Assembly (NCBI GenBank): GCA_043718505.1
Contig: JAYSVN010000029.1
Span: forward strand, 1-48,580
Direction: 5' to 3'
Length of the DNA stretch: 48,580 bases
From: JAGOSA01 sp043718505
GTDB lineage: Bacteria; Patescibacteriota; Minisyncoccia; Phycocordibacterales; UBA9973
In this document: piece by piece, positions 23,936-31,113 of the stretch
Layout of the letters: every line of letters begins with the position of its first letter
Numbering within the stretch: position 1 is the stretch's first letter
Program-made: the position numbers and the translations under genes
Notes under the pieces: generated by a model
The model's input: only the letters and a program-made list of their open reading frames with translations
What the model was told of the DNA's origin: nothing
Databases searched by the model: none

Positions 23936-24544
23936 TTAAATCGCCTTTCGAAATTGTGATCTGCCGAGAAAATCCTGAAGATTTTGATAGGTGGCTTCGG
24001 GGCTGCCGTTAACTGAATCAAGAATTAGATCAAAGTCATTTTCGTGCTCTTCTGCAAATTTGTATTCCCTTTCGGCCTTAGCGTTTCGCTCAGCGCGGGC
24101 TGCTGGCTGTTCGGAAGCCCTGGACTCAAGTTGAGCTTTTCTTTGATCATTACTCGTTCTAAGATAAATGAGGAAAACTTTTTCTCCAAACATTTTCTTA
24201 ATGTTAACCGCCCCAAACACTTCAACATCAAGTAGGGCGATTTTTCCCATTGCAGCAATACGATCGATTTCAGATTTGAGAGTACCGTAGTAAATACCTT
24301 TATAAACTTCTTGCCATTCAACAAAACGATCTTCTTTGATCATTTCCAGAATTTTTTTCTTGTTATAAAAAAGGTAATCGACACCGTGCCGTTCATTTTC
24401 TCTTTTGTCCCGGTTAGTTGCTGAAATAGAAGAATCGAAACGATCATCTTTACCCAGCATATTTTTAACCAGAGTTGTTTTACCGGATCCTGAGGGCCCG
24501 GTTACAACCACAAATTTTTTACCAGATAAGATATCTTTTTTCAT
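23936..24544 (-). CDS. gmk: Guanylate kinase
   Basis: A 202-residue guanylate kinase. The P-loop GPSGSGKT lies at 16-23, followed by SISATNRDKRENERHGVDYLF (TTR-like GMP-binding block), FVEWQEVYKGIYYGTL and LLDVEVFGAVNIKK. It phosphorylates GMP to GDP. The usual TTRxPRxGE reads ATNRDKRENE. The C-terminus is slightly extended. It has its own terminator and lies just upstream of lexA on the same strand. No Shine-Dalgarno is present. A TATAAA (24553-24558) ends 9 nt before the ATG. Confidence 0.95.
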   Translation of the reverse strand: MKKDILSGKKFVVVTGPSGSGKTTLVKNMLGKDDRFDSSISATNRDKRENERHGVDYLFYNKKKILEMIKEDRFVEWQEVYKGIYYGTLKSEIDRIAAMGKIALLDVEVFGAVNIKKMFGEKVFLIYLRTSNDQRKAQLESRASEQPAARAERNAKAEREYKFAEEHENDFDLILDSVNGSPEATYQNLQDFLGRSQFRKAI

Positions 24545-24610
24545 TTTTTATTTTTATATCATTATTTTTTTATACATTATTTAGGAGTAACAATAGCATA
24601 ATAATTTTCA

Positions 24611-24639
24611 TTGTCAAAGAAGAGGCTTTTTGCTAGGAT
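24611..24639 (+). promoter_or_regulatory. tsaD promoter (near-leaderless)
   Basis: TTGTCA (24611-24616), 17 nt, TAGGAT (24634-24639) with TGC just upstream. It places the start within 2 nt of ATG 24648 and argues against the longer frame from 24630. Confidence 0.6.
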
Positions 24640-24647
24640 TGGCCTAC

Positions 24648-25892
24648 ATGACACGCATACTTTCAATTGAAACTTCATGCGACGAAACTGCGCTTTCTGT
24701 AATCGATGCAGACGGCGGCACACTCTCGCCGAAGTTCACGGTGCTCGGTAACGCACTCGCAACTCAAGCCGAACTCCATGCACAATATGGCGGCGTTTTT
24801 CCTATGGTAGCAAAACGCGAGCATGGCAAAGTTATTACTGAACTTCTCGGTCGCGTTCTGACTGAGGCCAATGTTTTATCTTTGGGTGAAATAAGTGCGG
24901 TGCGGCGCAAGGAGGCACTTGCCGAGCTTCACCGCGAACTTGAGGCTAAAGAAAATCTGGCTTTCTTTTTTGAAAAATATGGCGTACCGAATATTGATCT
25001 TATTTGTGTGACATCAGGTCCGGGGCTTGAACCTGCACTTTGGGTTGGTATTAGTTTTGCCAAAGCGCTTTCTATTGCCTGGCAAAAACCGATTATGCCA
25101 GTTAATCACATGGAGGGACACATTGCTTCTATTCTTTTACAGAAGGATGGGGAGAAAAAAACGGACAATCAGCTGACTATCAAAAATGAAATTCCCCATT
25201 ACAAAATACCGACAATACACTTCCCGGCTATTGCTCTTCTGGTTTCAGGCGGACATACAGAAATTCATGAAGTAAAGGCTTGGAATAAGTACAGGTTGCT
25301 CGGTGCAACAAAAGATGATGCCGTTGGTGAAGCTTTTGATAAAACAGCCAGACTGCTTGGTTTACCCTATCCTGGTGGTCCGAAGATTTCTGCTTTGGCA
25401 AAAGAGGCACGTGACAATAATGAGACAGGCGCAAGTGTTGGCCAAAAAATTGAACTGCCTCGCCCGATGATTCATTCGCATGATTTTAACTTTTCTTTTT
25501 CAGGACTTAAGACTGCTGTGCTTTACCTTACGCGAGATATCGGCGAGAAGAAAATGGATGACAAAACCAAACGCATTATTGCCCGAGAATTTGAAGATGC
25601 GGCGATTGAAGTTATCGTCAAAAAAACTATTTTGGCCGCTGAACAAATTGGCGCTGAAAGTATTATTGTTGGCGGCGGTGTCGCGGCTAATAAGCGTCTG
25701 CGCGAAGTATTGACTGATGAAGCTAAAAAGAAATTAGGCGATATTGAAGTATTTTTTCCCGAGAGAGATCTGGCGACAGATAATTCAATTATGATTGCTA
25801 TGGCCGGCTACTTTACATATTTAAAAAATAACAAGCGCGGTTTTGATATTAAAAAAATTAAAGCTAAAGGTAATTTAAAAATTGAGCAATAA
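24648..25892 (+). CDS. tsaD: tRNA N6-threonylcarbamoyladenosine transferase TsaD
   Basis: A 414-residue TsaD/Kae1-family protein. It shows ILSIETSCDETALSVID at the start, HAQYGGVFPMVAKREH, the metal ligands HMEGH, LLVSGGHTE, DDAVGEAFDKTARLLGL, YPGGP and GGGVAANKRLR. It transfers threonylcarbamoyl to A37 of ANN-reading tRNAs. Two insertions make it longer than the usual 335-345: a charged segment of about 25 residues before the SGPGL block (AVRRKEALAELHRELEAKEN as a region) and about 20 residues before FPAIALLVSGG. TsaB, TsaE and TsaC are not in the window. Confidence 0.95.
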   Translation: MTRILSIETSCDETALSVIDADGGTLSPKFTVLGNALATQAELHAQYGGVFPMVAKREHGKVITELLGRVLTEANVLSLGEISAVRRKEALAELHRELEAKENLAFFFEKYGVPNIDLICVTSGPGLEPALWVGISFAKALSIAWQKPIMPVNHMEGHIASILLQKDGEKKTDNQLTIKNEIPHYKIPTIHFPAIALLVSGGHTEIHEVKAWNKYRLLGATKDDAVGEAFDKTARLLGLPYPGGPKISALAKEARDNNETGASVGQKIELPRPMIHSHDFNFSFSGLKTAVLYLTRDIGEKKMDDKTKRIIAREFEDAAIEVIVKKTILAAEQIGAESIIVGGGVAANKRLREVLTDEAKKKLGDIEVFFPERDLATDNSIMIAMAGYFTYLKNNKRGFDIKKIKAKGNLKIEQ

Positions 25893-25918
25893 AAAAACGG
25901 AAGAAAATTTCTTCCGTT
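25889..25918 (-). terminator. Rho-independent terminator (mainly minus strand)
   Basis: AACGGAAGAAA pairs with TTTCTTCCGTT around one base. A T7 run follows on the minus strand; on the plus strand a weaker T-rich run follows after tsaD. Confidence 0.75.
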
Positions 25919-25931
25919 CAACTTTTTCTCT

Positions 25932-26546
25932 TCAGTCGGGTATGATATTCATTGAGATACCAACTTTTGCAATGAGCATCTTTTGCGACTGGTCAGCTCC
26001 ATTGTCATCTTTATAAAAGAACTTGACTCCGCCAGCTTCAACAAAAACCCCAAGCCCGTATCGACTATCACCAATTCCAGTAACCTGAAAATTTACTTTT
26101 CCAGTAACCCCCAGATAAAATACACCTTTATTATGGCCATCAAGAGGCCAGCCCAGATCAAGATTTATTCCTGTTCCTGCAAAATATCCTCCTGAATGCT
26201 CATTGAGCACAGCACCGGTTTTGCCAACGACTACTGGGATATCGTAATGTCTATATACACTATCTACATTTGTTGGCATATCGAATCTGACTTTTGAATA
26301 AACCCCGAAGCCAAGATACCCCCAGCCGCCGCGATCATCTTCTGCTGCAATATAACGGTACATATTACCACTGAAGTTTGTTATTTGACGTTCTACACTA
26401 TGATCACTCCATGAGTTACCGGCAGATAAATCAATAGCAAAAGTGGGATTTTCTTGATCATCTTGCCCACGTGCAAATGGCACTCCAACAAGAAGGACAT
26501 TCATTCCAAATAGAAATAAAGTAATCCATATATGCTTGTTTTTCAT
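25932..26546 (-). CDS. Secreted protein with beta-barrel-like sequence
   Basis: The 204-residue product has a clear signal peptide (1-27: MKNKHIWITLFLFGMNVLLV, then ending near ARG-QDD). The mature part has alternating polar and aromatic or hydrophobic residues (WGYLGFGVYSKVRFDM, GYFAGTGINLDLGW, GVFYLGVTGKVNFQVTG, YGLGVFVEAGGVKFFYK), like beta strands of outer-membrane-type barrels. Such a protein is odd for a cell presumed to have one membrane. No family is recognised. No Shine-Dalgarno or promoter is obvious. It could be a surface adhesin or a pore. Confidence 0.65.
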   Translation of the reverse strand: MKNKHIWITLFLFGMNVLLVGVPFARGQDDQENPTFAIDLSAGNSWSDHSVERQITNFSGNMYRYIAAEDDRGGWGYLGFGVYSKVRFDMPTNVDSVYRHYDIPVVVGKTGAVLNEHSGGYFAGTGINLDLGWPLDGHNKGVFYLGVTGKVNFQVTGIGDSRYGLGVFVEAGGVKFFYKDDNGADQSQKMLIAKVGISMNIIPD

Positions 26547-26624
26547 TATGTTGTTTTTAGTTTATTTTCCTCTATTGTACATAAAATAAGACTTTTGTCA
26601 ATACTTCCCAAAATCCCAGCATGT

Positions 26625-26630
26625 CATAAT
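26625..26630 (+). promoter_or_regulatory. Extended -10 for leaderless rel
   Basis: TG T CATAAT; the hexamer ends exactly 7 nt before ATG 26637. Confidence 0.5.
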
Positions 26631-26636
26631 AGAAAA

Positions 26637-28130
26637 ATGGAAGCTATGTCGAGTCCTGAGGATATTGTCATTCACATCGAAGGCTACGAGCCGGGTGAAG
26701 GTGACAAAGCACTCATCAAAAAAGCATACGACTTTTCTCGCCGTGCACACGAGGGTCAGTTGCGCGCATCCGGTGATCCTTACTTCATTCACGTTATTGC
26801 TACTGCCAAAAACCTCGCCCGCTACGGCATGGACTCAACTACTATTGCCGCCGGTCTTCTTCACGACACAATTGAAGACGGTAAAGCAACTGAAGATGAA
26901 ATTAAAACGCAGTTCGGGGAGGATATTTTCTTTTTGGTTGAAGGTGTAACTAAACTTGGTAAGGTGAAGTACCGCGGCCGTGAGCGACACGCTGAATCCT
27001 TACGTAAATTTTTTGTGGCAATGGCTGCCGACTTTCGTGTGCTCATGATTAAGCTGGCGGACCGTCTCCACAATCTCCAGACACTTGAACATATTCGCAA
27101 AGAAAAACGTCAGCGTATTGCACTTGAGTCAATCGACATTTATGCTCCTCTCGCCCATCGTCTCGGTATCGGAAAATTGAAAGGTGAAATTGAAGATGCG
27201 GCTTTTCCTTTTGCTTATCCGAAAGAATATGAAGAAATCGAGAAGTTTATGAATGAAAAAAAGGAAATTTCTGAACAACACATTGCCGCTGTGCAAAGTT
27301 CGCTTACTCGCGAGCTTGAACGCCAAGGTATCAGAATTGTTAAGATGAGCCATCGCATTAAGCATAAATATTCGCTTTGGAAAAAACTGCAGCGTTACAA
27401 ACATGATCCAGAAAAAATTTACGACATTATGGCACTTCGCGTGATAGTGAGTAGTATTGAAAATTGTTATCGTACCCTCGGCATCGTTCACATGTTTTGG
27501 AAACCGGTGCCGGATCGGATTAAAGATTACATTGCCCTGCCGAAACTCAACGGCTATCAATCACTGCATACAACTATATTTACCGGCGACGGCGGTATTG
27601 TTGAAATCCAAATTCGCACAGCGGAAATGCATGGTATAGCTGAATACGGTATCGCCTCCCACTTTGCCTACAAAGAAATTGGTGATGATGGTAAAGTTTC
27701 GCGTTCATCGAGTAAATACGCCTGGGTTGATGAATTTCGGGAGCTTTCCCGTGCTGTTCATGAATCCGGTCAGTTTTTGCAAAATCTCAAAATGGATTTT
27801 TTCAAGGATCGTATTTTCGTTTTTACCCCGAAAGGCGACGTTTTGGATTTGCCGGAAGATGCTTGTCCGATAGATTTTGCTTACGCCGTGCATTCTGATA
27901 TCGGCAATCACGTCTCCGGTGCAAAAGTTAACGGGAAGATGATTCCGCTTTCTACTAAATTGCAGGTAAATGACATCGTTGAAATTATTACCAAAAACGA
28001 ATCGCATCCGACATCGAAGTGGCTCGATTACGCCAAAACAACCCTCGCGCGCAAGCACATCAAGGCATACGTTGATGATCATTCACTTCTCAATAAATAT
28101 TTGTGGAATAGATTTAAGACGGCAAAATAA
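26637..28130 (+). CDS. rel: RelA/SpoT-family (p)ppGpp synthetase/hydrolase
   Basis: A 497-residue bifunctional Rel-type enzyme. The HD hydrolase domain has RRAHEGQLRASGDPYFIH, LLHDTIED (the metal His-Asp pair) and LADRLHNL. The synthetase domain has YDIMALRVIV, CYRTLGIVH, RIKDYIALPKLNGYQSLHTT and VEIQIRTAEMHGIAEYGIASH. A TGS domain begins DRIFVFTPKGDVLDLPEDACPIDFAYAVHSDIG (region). The protein ends about 40 residues after TGS, so the helical, zinc-finger and ACT regulatory domains of long Rel are missing. The start is chosen from the -10 at 26625-26630. Confidence 0.93.
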   Translation: MEAMSSPEDIVIHIEGYEPGEGDKALIKKAYDFSRRAHEGQLRASGDPYFIHVIATAKNLARYGMDSTTIAAGLLHDTIEDGKATEDEIKTQFGEDIFFLVEGVTKLGKVKYRGRERHAESLRKFFVAMAADFRVLMIKLADRLHNLQTLEHIRKEKRQRIALESIDIYAPLAHRLGIGKLKGEIEDAAFPFAYPKEYEEIEKFMNEKKEISEQHIAAVQSSLTRELERQGIRIVKMSHRIKHKYSLWKKLQRYKHDPEKIYDIMALRVIVSSIENCYRTLGIVHMFWKPVPDRIKDYIALPKLNGYQSLHTTIFTGDGGIVEIQIRTAEMHGIAEYGIASHFAYKEIGDDGKVSRSSSKYAWVDEFRELSRAVHESGQFLQNLKMDFFKDRIFVFTPKGDVLDLPEDACPIDFAYAVHSDIGNHVSGAKVNGKMIPLSTKLQVNDIVEIITKNESHPTSKWLDYAKTTLARKHIKAYVDDHSLLNKYLWNRFKTAK

Positions 28131-28141
28131 TTACCAAAAAA

Positions 28142-29152
28142 TTAAATCGAAAAATCCTTCAAGCTATAGAGGTCTGCTTCTTTCTCTTCTTCCGCTCTTT
28201 TTATTTCTTCTTCTGAACGATCGTCCATTGGTTCAAATGGCACATCGCCCGCCGGCGTTTCAGCAGTAATTTCAGTCGTATCGGGATTGGCCGAAACAAA
28301 TCGCTCAAGCATTTCTGATGTTTCCCTCGGTGCATCGGAATGTTTAATCATGCTAAGAATATGGTGCAGATCTTCAGGTGTAAAGAAATCAATCATAATT
28401 TTACCGCCGACATCTTTTTGTTCAATATGAACACGCGTGCCGAGAGCGTCCTGAAAGCGCTCTTCGATTTCCATAATTTCCGGATTTGGCAAAAGCTCTC
28501 GTTTGCGTGCTTTTTCAACAGCGATTCGGCGCGCAATCCTTTCGGCTTCACGCACGGAAATTCGCTTGATTATTATTTCTTTAAATAATACAAGCTGCTC
28601 ATCGGGACGATCATTGAGCATCATGAGCGGACGCGTATGCCCTTCAGAAATTTTTCCTTCCGACAAAGCATTCAAAATATCCTGGGGCAACATGAGAATA
28701 CGGACAGTGTTGGAAACATACTCACGGCTCTTGCCAACTTTTTTTCCAACCTGGACGAAAGTAAATTTAAATTCATCAATGAGTCGCTGAAAGGCGCGGG
28801 CTCTCTCAACTGCATTAAGATCCTCACGCTGGACGTTTTCAATAATTGCCAGTTCGAGCTTCGTCATCGGCGTATCACCCATTCGGATAAGACATGGTAC
28901 TTCGCGAATACCAGCCAATTTTGAGGCACGCAAGCGACGCTCACCGGCAATGAGTTCATATTCGGTTACTAGGCCGCTGTCAGTTTCCCTTTCATTGCGC
29001 GAAACAGTGAGTGGCTGCAGGAGTCCATACTGGCGAATTGAATCAGCCAAATCCTTTAGTGCTGCCTCTTCGAATTCACGACGAGGCTGGTATGGATTTG
29101 GTACGATTTTATCAACTTCGATAAAGAAAACTGAACTGGACTGATTTTGCAT
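28142..29152 (-). CDS. parB: ParB/Spo0J-family DNA-binding protein
   Basis: A 336-residue ParB. The N-terminal CTPase domain has NPYQPRREF, YELIAGERRLRASKLAG (ParB box II, GERRxRA) and the IENVQREDLNA block, followed by a helix-turn-helix (FTFVQVGKKVGKSREYVSNTVRIL as a region). The C-terminus is acidic. The longer frame from 29182 is rejected because TATACT (29159-29164) ends 7 nt before the ATG at 29152. ParA is not adjacent and no parS-like 16-bp palindrome was seen. It is convergent with rel, 11 nt apart and without terminator. Confidence 0.93.
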   Translation of the reverse strand: MQNQSSSVFFIEVDKIVPNPYQPRREFEEAALKDLADSIRQYGLLQPLTVSRNERETDSGLVTEYELIAGERRLRASKLAGIREVPCLIRMGDTPMTKLELAIIENVQREDLNAVERARAFQRLIDEFKFTFVQVGKKVGKSREYVSNTVRILMLPQDILNALSEGKISEGHTRPLMMLNDRPDEQLVLFKEIIIKRISVREAERIARRIAVEKARKRELLPNPEIMEIEERFQDALGTRVHIEQKDVGGKIMIDFFTPEDLHHILSMIKHSDAPRETSEMLERFVSANPDTTEITAETPAGDVPFEPMDDRSEEEIKRAEEEKEADLYSLKDFSI

Positions 29153-29158
29153 GCAGTA

Positions 29159-29164
29159 AGTATA
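29159..29164 (-). promoter_or_regulatory. -10 element for leaderless parB
   Basis: TATACT on the minus strand ends 7 nt from the A of ATG 29152. The -35 is weak. Confidence 0.45.
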
Positions 29165-29288
29165 TACAATTTTATAGAGCACAGCTAGATGAAATAAAAT
29201 TTAAAAAATGTTAAAAATCTGTGCAATAACTAGAAAAAAAGGTGGAAAACTGGTAGTATGCGCAGAAGCTATACAGGATAGCAAAAAT

Positions 29289-29370
29289 GCCGGAGTGGCG
29301 AAATTGGTAACCGCAATCGACTCAAAATCGATCGTCGCAAGACTTGGGAGTTCGAGTCTCCCCTCCGGCA
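29289..29370 (+). tRNA. tRNA-Leu (CAA)
   Basis: Acceptor GCCGGAG pairs with CTCCGGC, anticodon arm ATCGA-CTCAAAA-TCGAT (anticodon CAA), a long variable arm, T-arm GGGAG-TTCGAGT-CTCCC, discriminator A. CCA is not encoded; the next bases are CAT. A37 is flanked by A36 and A38, the MiaA target context. Confidence 0.97.
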
Positions 29371-29372
29371 CA

Positions 29373-29401
29373 TTGACTAATCTCTAGAAAGAATCTATAG
29401 T
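29373..29401 (+). promoter_or_regulatory. Sigma-70 type promoter after tRNA-Leu
   Basis: TTGACT (29373-29378), 17 nt, TATAGT (29396-29401). It starts 2 nt after the tRNA and drives the unknown gene at 29418. Confidence 0.65.
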
Positions 29402-29417
29402 CTCAGAAAACAAGATA

Positions 29418-29864
29418 ATGGAAAAATTCTTTCTAAGTATAACCGCTCAGAAAATCCGGCGACTTAACAAAGTAGAGAAAATCTGGTTGGGTGATCATTT
29501 CTCGGAACAAACATTGACACCTAATCTCTCTCGAAGACCAATGAAGGTCAGGTTAAAACACTTTGAATTCGGTAAAAATATCATGACTAGTAAGCTGGCT
29601 CAACTTATTTTAAAAGCTGCAAATAAGCCAAGTTTTTGCCTTGATATTGAAACCAGCTCGTTCGGCTTTTATCCGATCTTTGCTCTCATCCATATTCCAA
29701 AAGGCAGTGGCCTGAATTGTGAAGTCATTAAATGGACAGATGGGTTAATGCCGGAAGAAACACACAAAATTCTGCTCAGGAAAACGTATTCTATAGCCAA
29801 TAAATTCAAACGGACTTTAGCGGGGCTAGAAAAGCTATACGAGCTAAGCCATTACGAATACTAA
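29418..29864 (+). CDS. Unknown protein (148 aa) between two tRNA-Leu genes
   Basis: The product is basic at the N-terminus (MEKFFLSITAQKIRRLNKVEKIW as a region) and includes FCLDIETSSFGFYPIFALIHIP near the middle. This resembles a strand but does not make a clear exonuclease motif set, although LDIET recalls an ExoI-like DxE. No family is recognised. It has its own promoter and a strong terminator, so it forms an independent unit between tRNA-Leu(CAA) and tRNA-Leu(CAG). Function unknown. Confidence 0.6.
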   Translation: MEKFFLSITAQKIRRLNKVEKIWLGDHFSEQTLTPNLSRRPMKVRLKHFEFGKNIMTSKLAQLILKAANKPSFCLDIETSSFGFYPIFALIHIPKGSGLNCEVIKWTDGLMPEETHKILLRKTYSIANKFKRTLAGLEKLYELSHYEY

Positions 29865-29887
29865 ACCCGCTTAGGCGGGTTTTTTTA
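29863..29887 (+). terminator. Rho-independent terminator
   Basis: AAACCCGC (29863-29870) pairs with GCGGGTTT (29875-29882) around TTAG, and T-rich sequence follows. The stop codon overlaps the stem. Confidence 0.88.
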
Positions 29888-29932
29888 TACCGGTTTTGTA
29901 AAAATGCTTTCAAAATGTATAGTTAGGGCCAT

Positions 29933-30016
29933 GCCGTGGTGGCGAAATTGGCAGACGCACTACGTTCAGGTCGTAGCGAGAGCAATCTCGTGGGAGTTCA
30001 AGTCTCCCCCACGGCA
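29933..30016 (+). tRNA. tRNA-Leu (CAG)
   Basis: Acceptor GCCGTGG pairs with CCACGGC, anticodon arm CTACG-TTCAGGT-CGTAG (CAG), a long variable arm, T-arm GGGAG-TTCAAGT-CTCCC, discriminator A. CCA is not encoded; CA follows. miaA starts 8 nt downstream, suggesting one transcript. Confidence 0.97.
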
Positions 30017-30023
30017 CATAGTT

Positions 30024-30935
30024 ATGCAAACAGGAATTAAAGAAAAAATCAGCGCAGCGCCAGTCGGCAAAACAAAAAGTGTAAAACAAAAGCCACTCGT
30101 CATGGCTATTGTCGGACCAACAGCAATCGGTAAATCGGCATATGCAATCGGTCTCGCCAAAAAGGTAAACGGTGAAATTATTTCAGCTGATTCACGACAG
30201 GTATATAAAGGCCTTGATATAGGATCGGGAAAAATTGCTAAAAAAGAAATGGGTGATATTCCGCACCACATGCTCGACGTGGCAAAACCTTCCCAGATTT
30301 TTTCAGCGCATGATTTTAAAACTGGGGCCGGAAAACATATTGAAGATATTCTCGCTCGGGGCAAAACACCAATTATAGTTGGCGGTACTGGTTTTTATGT
30401 TGATACACTTTTTGGTACCTGGAATTTACCTGATGTGCCGCCAAACATTGCTTTGCGAAAGAAACTAGAGAAAGAAAGTGCCGAAAAACTTTTCAAAACG
30501 GTTGAAAAAATTGATCCTGCACGCGCCAAAATGCTTGATCCAAGAAACAAGGCTCGGCTCATTCGTTCGATTGAAATTGCAAAAGCAATCGGCAAAGTAC
30601 CAAAAATTACAAAGAAAAAACTGCCCTACCAGGTTGTCTGGATTGGTTTGAAATCTAGCCGTGATGTTTTGCGTAAAAAAATAGCCGCTCGCACCAAAAA
30701 ACAACTATACCAGGGCATGATTGAAGAAGTCGCCGAACTTCACCAAAACGGTTTAAGTTGGAAACGCCTCCATGCGCTTGGGCTTGAACAAAGGCTGTGC
30801 GCAATGTATTTGCAGGGTAAAATTACCAAAGCAGAACTGGAAAAAATGTTACTCGATAAAATTTATCAATATGCTATTCGTCAAATGCGCTGGTTTGGCA
30901 GGAATAAAGAAATTGGGTGGGTTGAGGTGAAATAA
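30024..30935 (+). CDS. miaA: tRNA dimethylallyltransferase MiaA
   Basis: A 303-residue MiaA. The P-loop GPTAIGKS is at 31-38, then ISADSRQVYKGLDIGSGK, PHHMLDVAKP, FKTGAGKHIEDIL, GTGFYVDTLF and RLIRSIEIAKAIGK. It adds a dimethylallyl group to A37 of tRNAs that read UNN codons. A frame open from 29904 runs through tRNA-Leu(CAG); the ATG at 30024, just after the tRNA, is the likely start. There is no Shine-Dalgarno, so processing at the tRNA 3' end would leave a nearly leaderless miaA mRNA. tRNA-Leu(CAA) and tRNA-Trp nearby are expected substrates. Confidence 0.95.
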   Translation: MQTGIKEKISAAPVGKTKSVKQKPLVMAIVGPTAIGKSAYAIGLAKKVNGEIISADSRQVYKGLDIGSGKIAKKEMGDIPHHMLDVAKPSQIFSAHDFKTGAGKHIEDILARGKTPIIVGGTGFYVDTLFGTWNLPDVPPNIALRKKLEKESAEKLFKTVEKIDPARAKMLDPRNKARLIRSIEIAKAIGKVPKITKKKLPYQVVWIGLKSSRDVLRKKIAARTKKQLYQGMIEEVAELHQNGLSWKRLHALGLEQRLCAMYLQGKITKAELEKMLLDKIYQYAIRQMRWFGRNKEIGWVEVK

Positions 30936-31000
30936 AAACTAATAGATTACCCCCGTAAGATTATGGTTGGATATCCCAATTTGTGACATCCAAATACTTG

Positions 31001-31071
31001 CGGGCCCACGAGGATTCGAACCTCGGTCGCTCGTTTTGGAGACGAGCATTCTACCACTGAACTATAGGCCC
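31001..31071 (-). tRNA. tRNA-Trp (CCA)
   Basis: On the minus strand acceptor GGGCCTA pairs with TGGGCCC (one GU), anticodon arm CTCGT-CTCCAAA-ACGAG (CCA), T-arm CGAGG-TTCGAAT-CCTCG, discriminator G. CCA tail is not encoded; CA follows. Confidence 0.97.
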
Positions 31072-31113
31072 GTAGCCCTATTTATAACTTTCTCGAGCCA
31101 TTTTGGCAATGAT

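Noticed and set aside
28142..29182. parS site near parB
   Set aside because: No 16-bp palindrome like TGTTTCACGTGAAACA was seen.
29904..30023. Longer miaA start reading through tRNA-Leu
   Set aside because: The extension is a translation of the tRNA; the family start fits the ATG at 30024.
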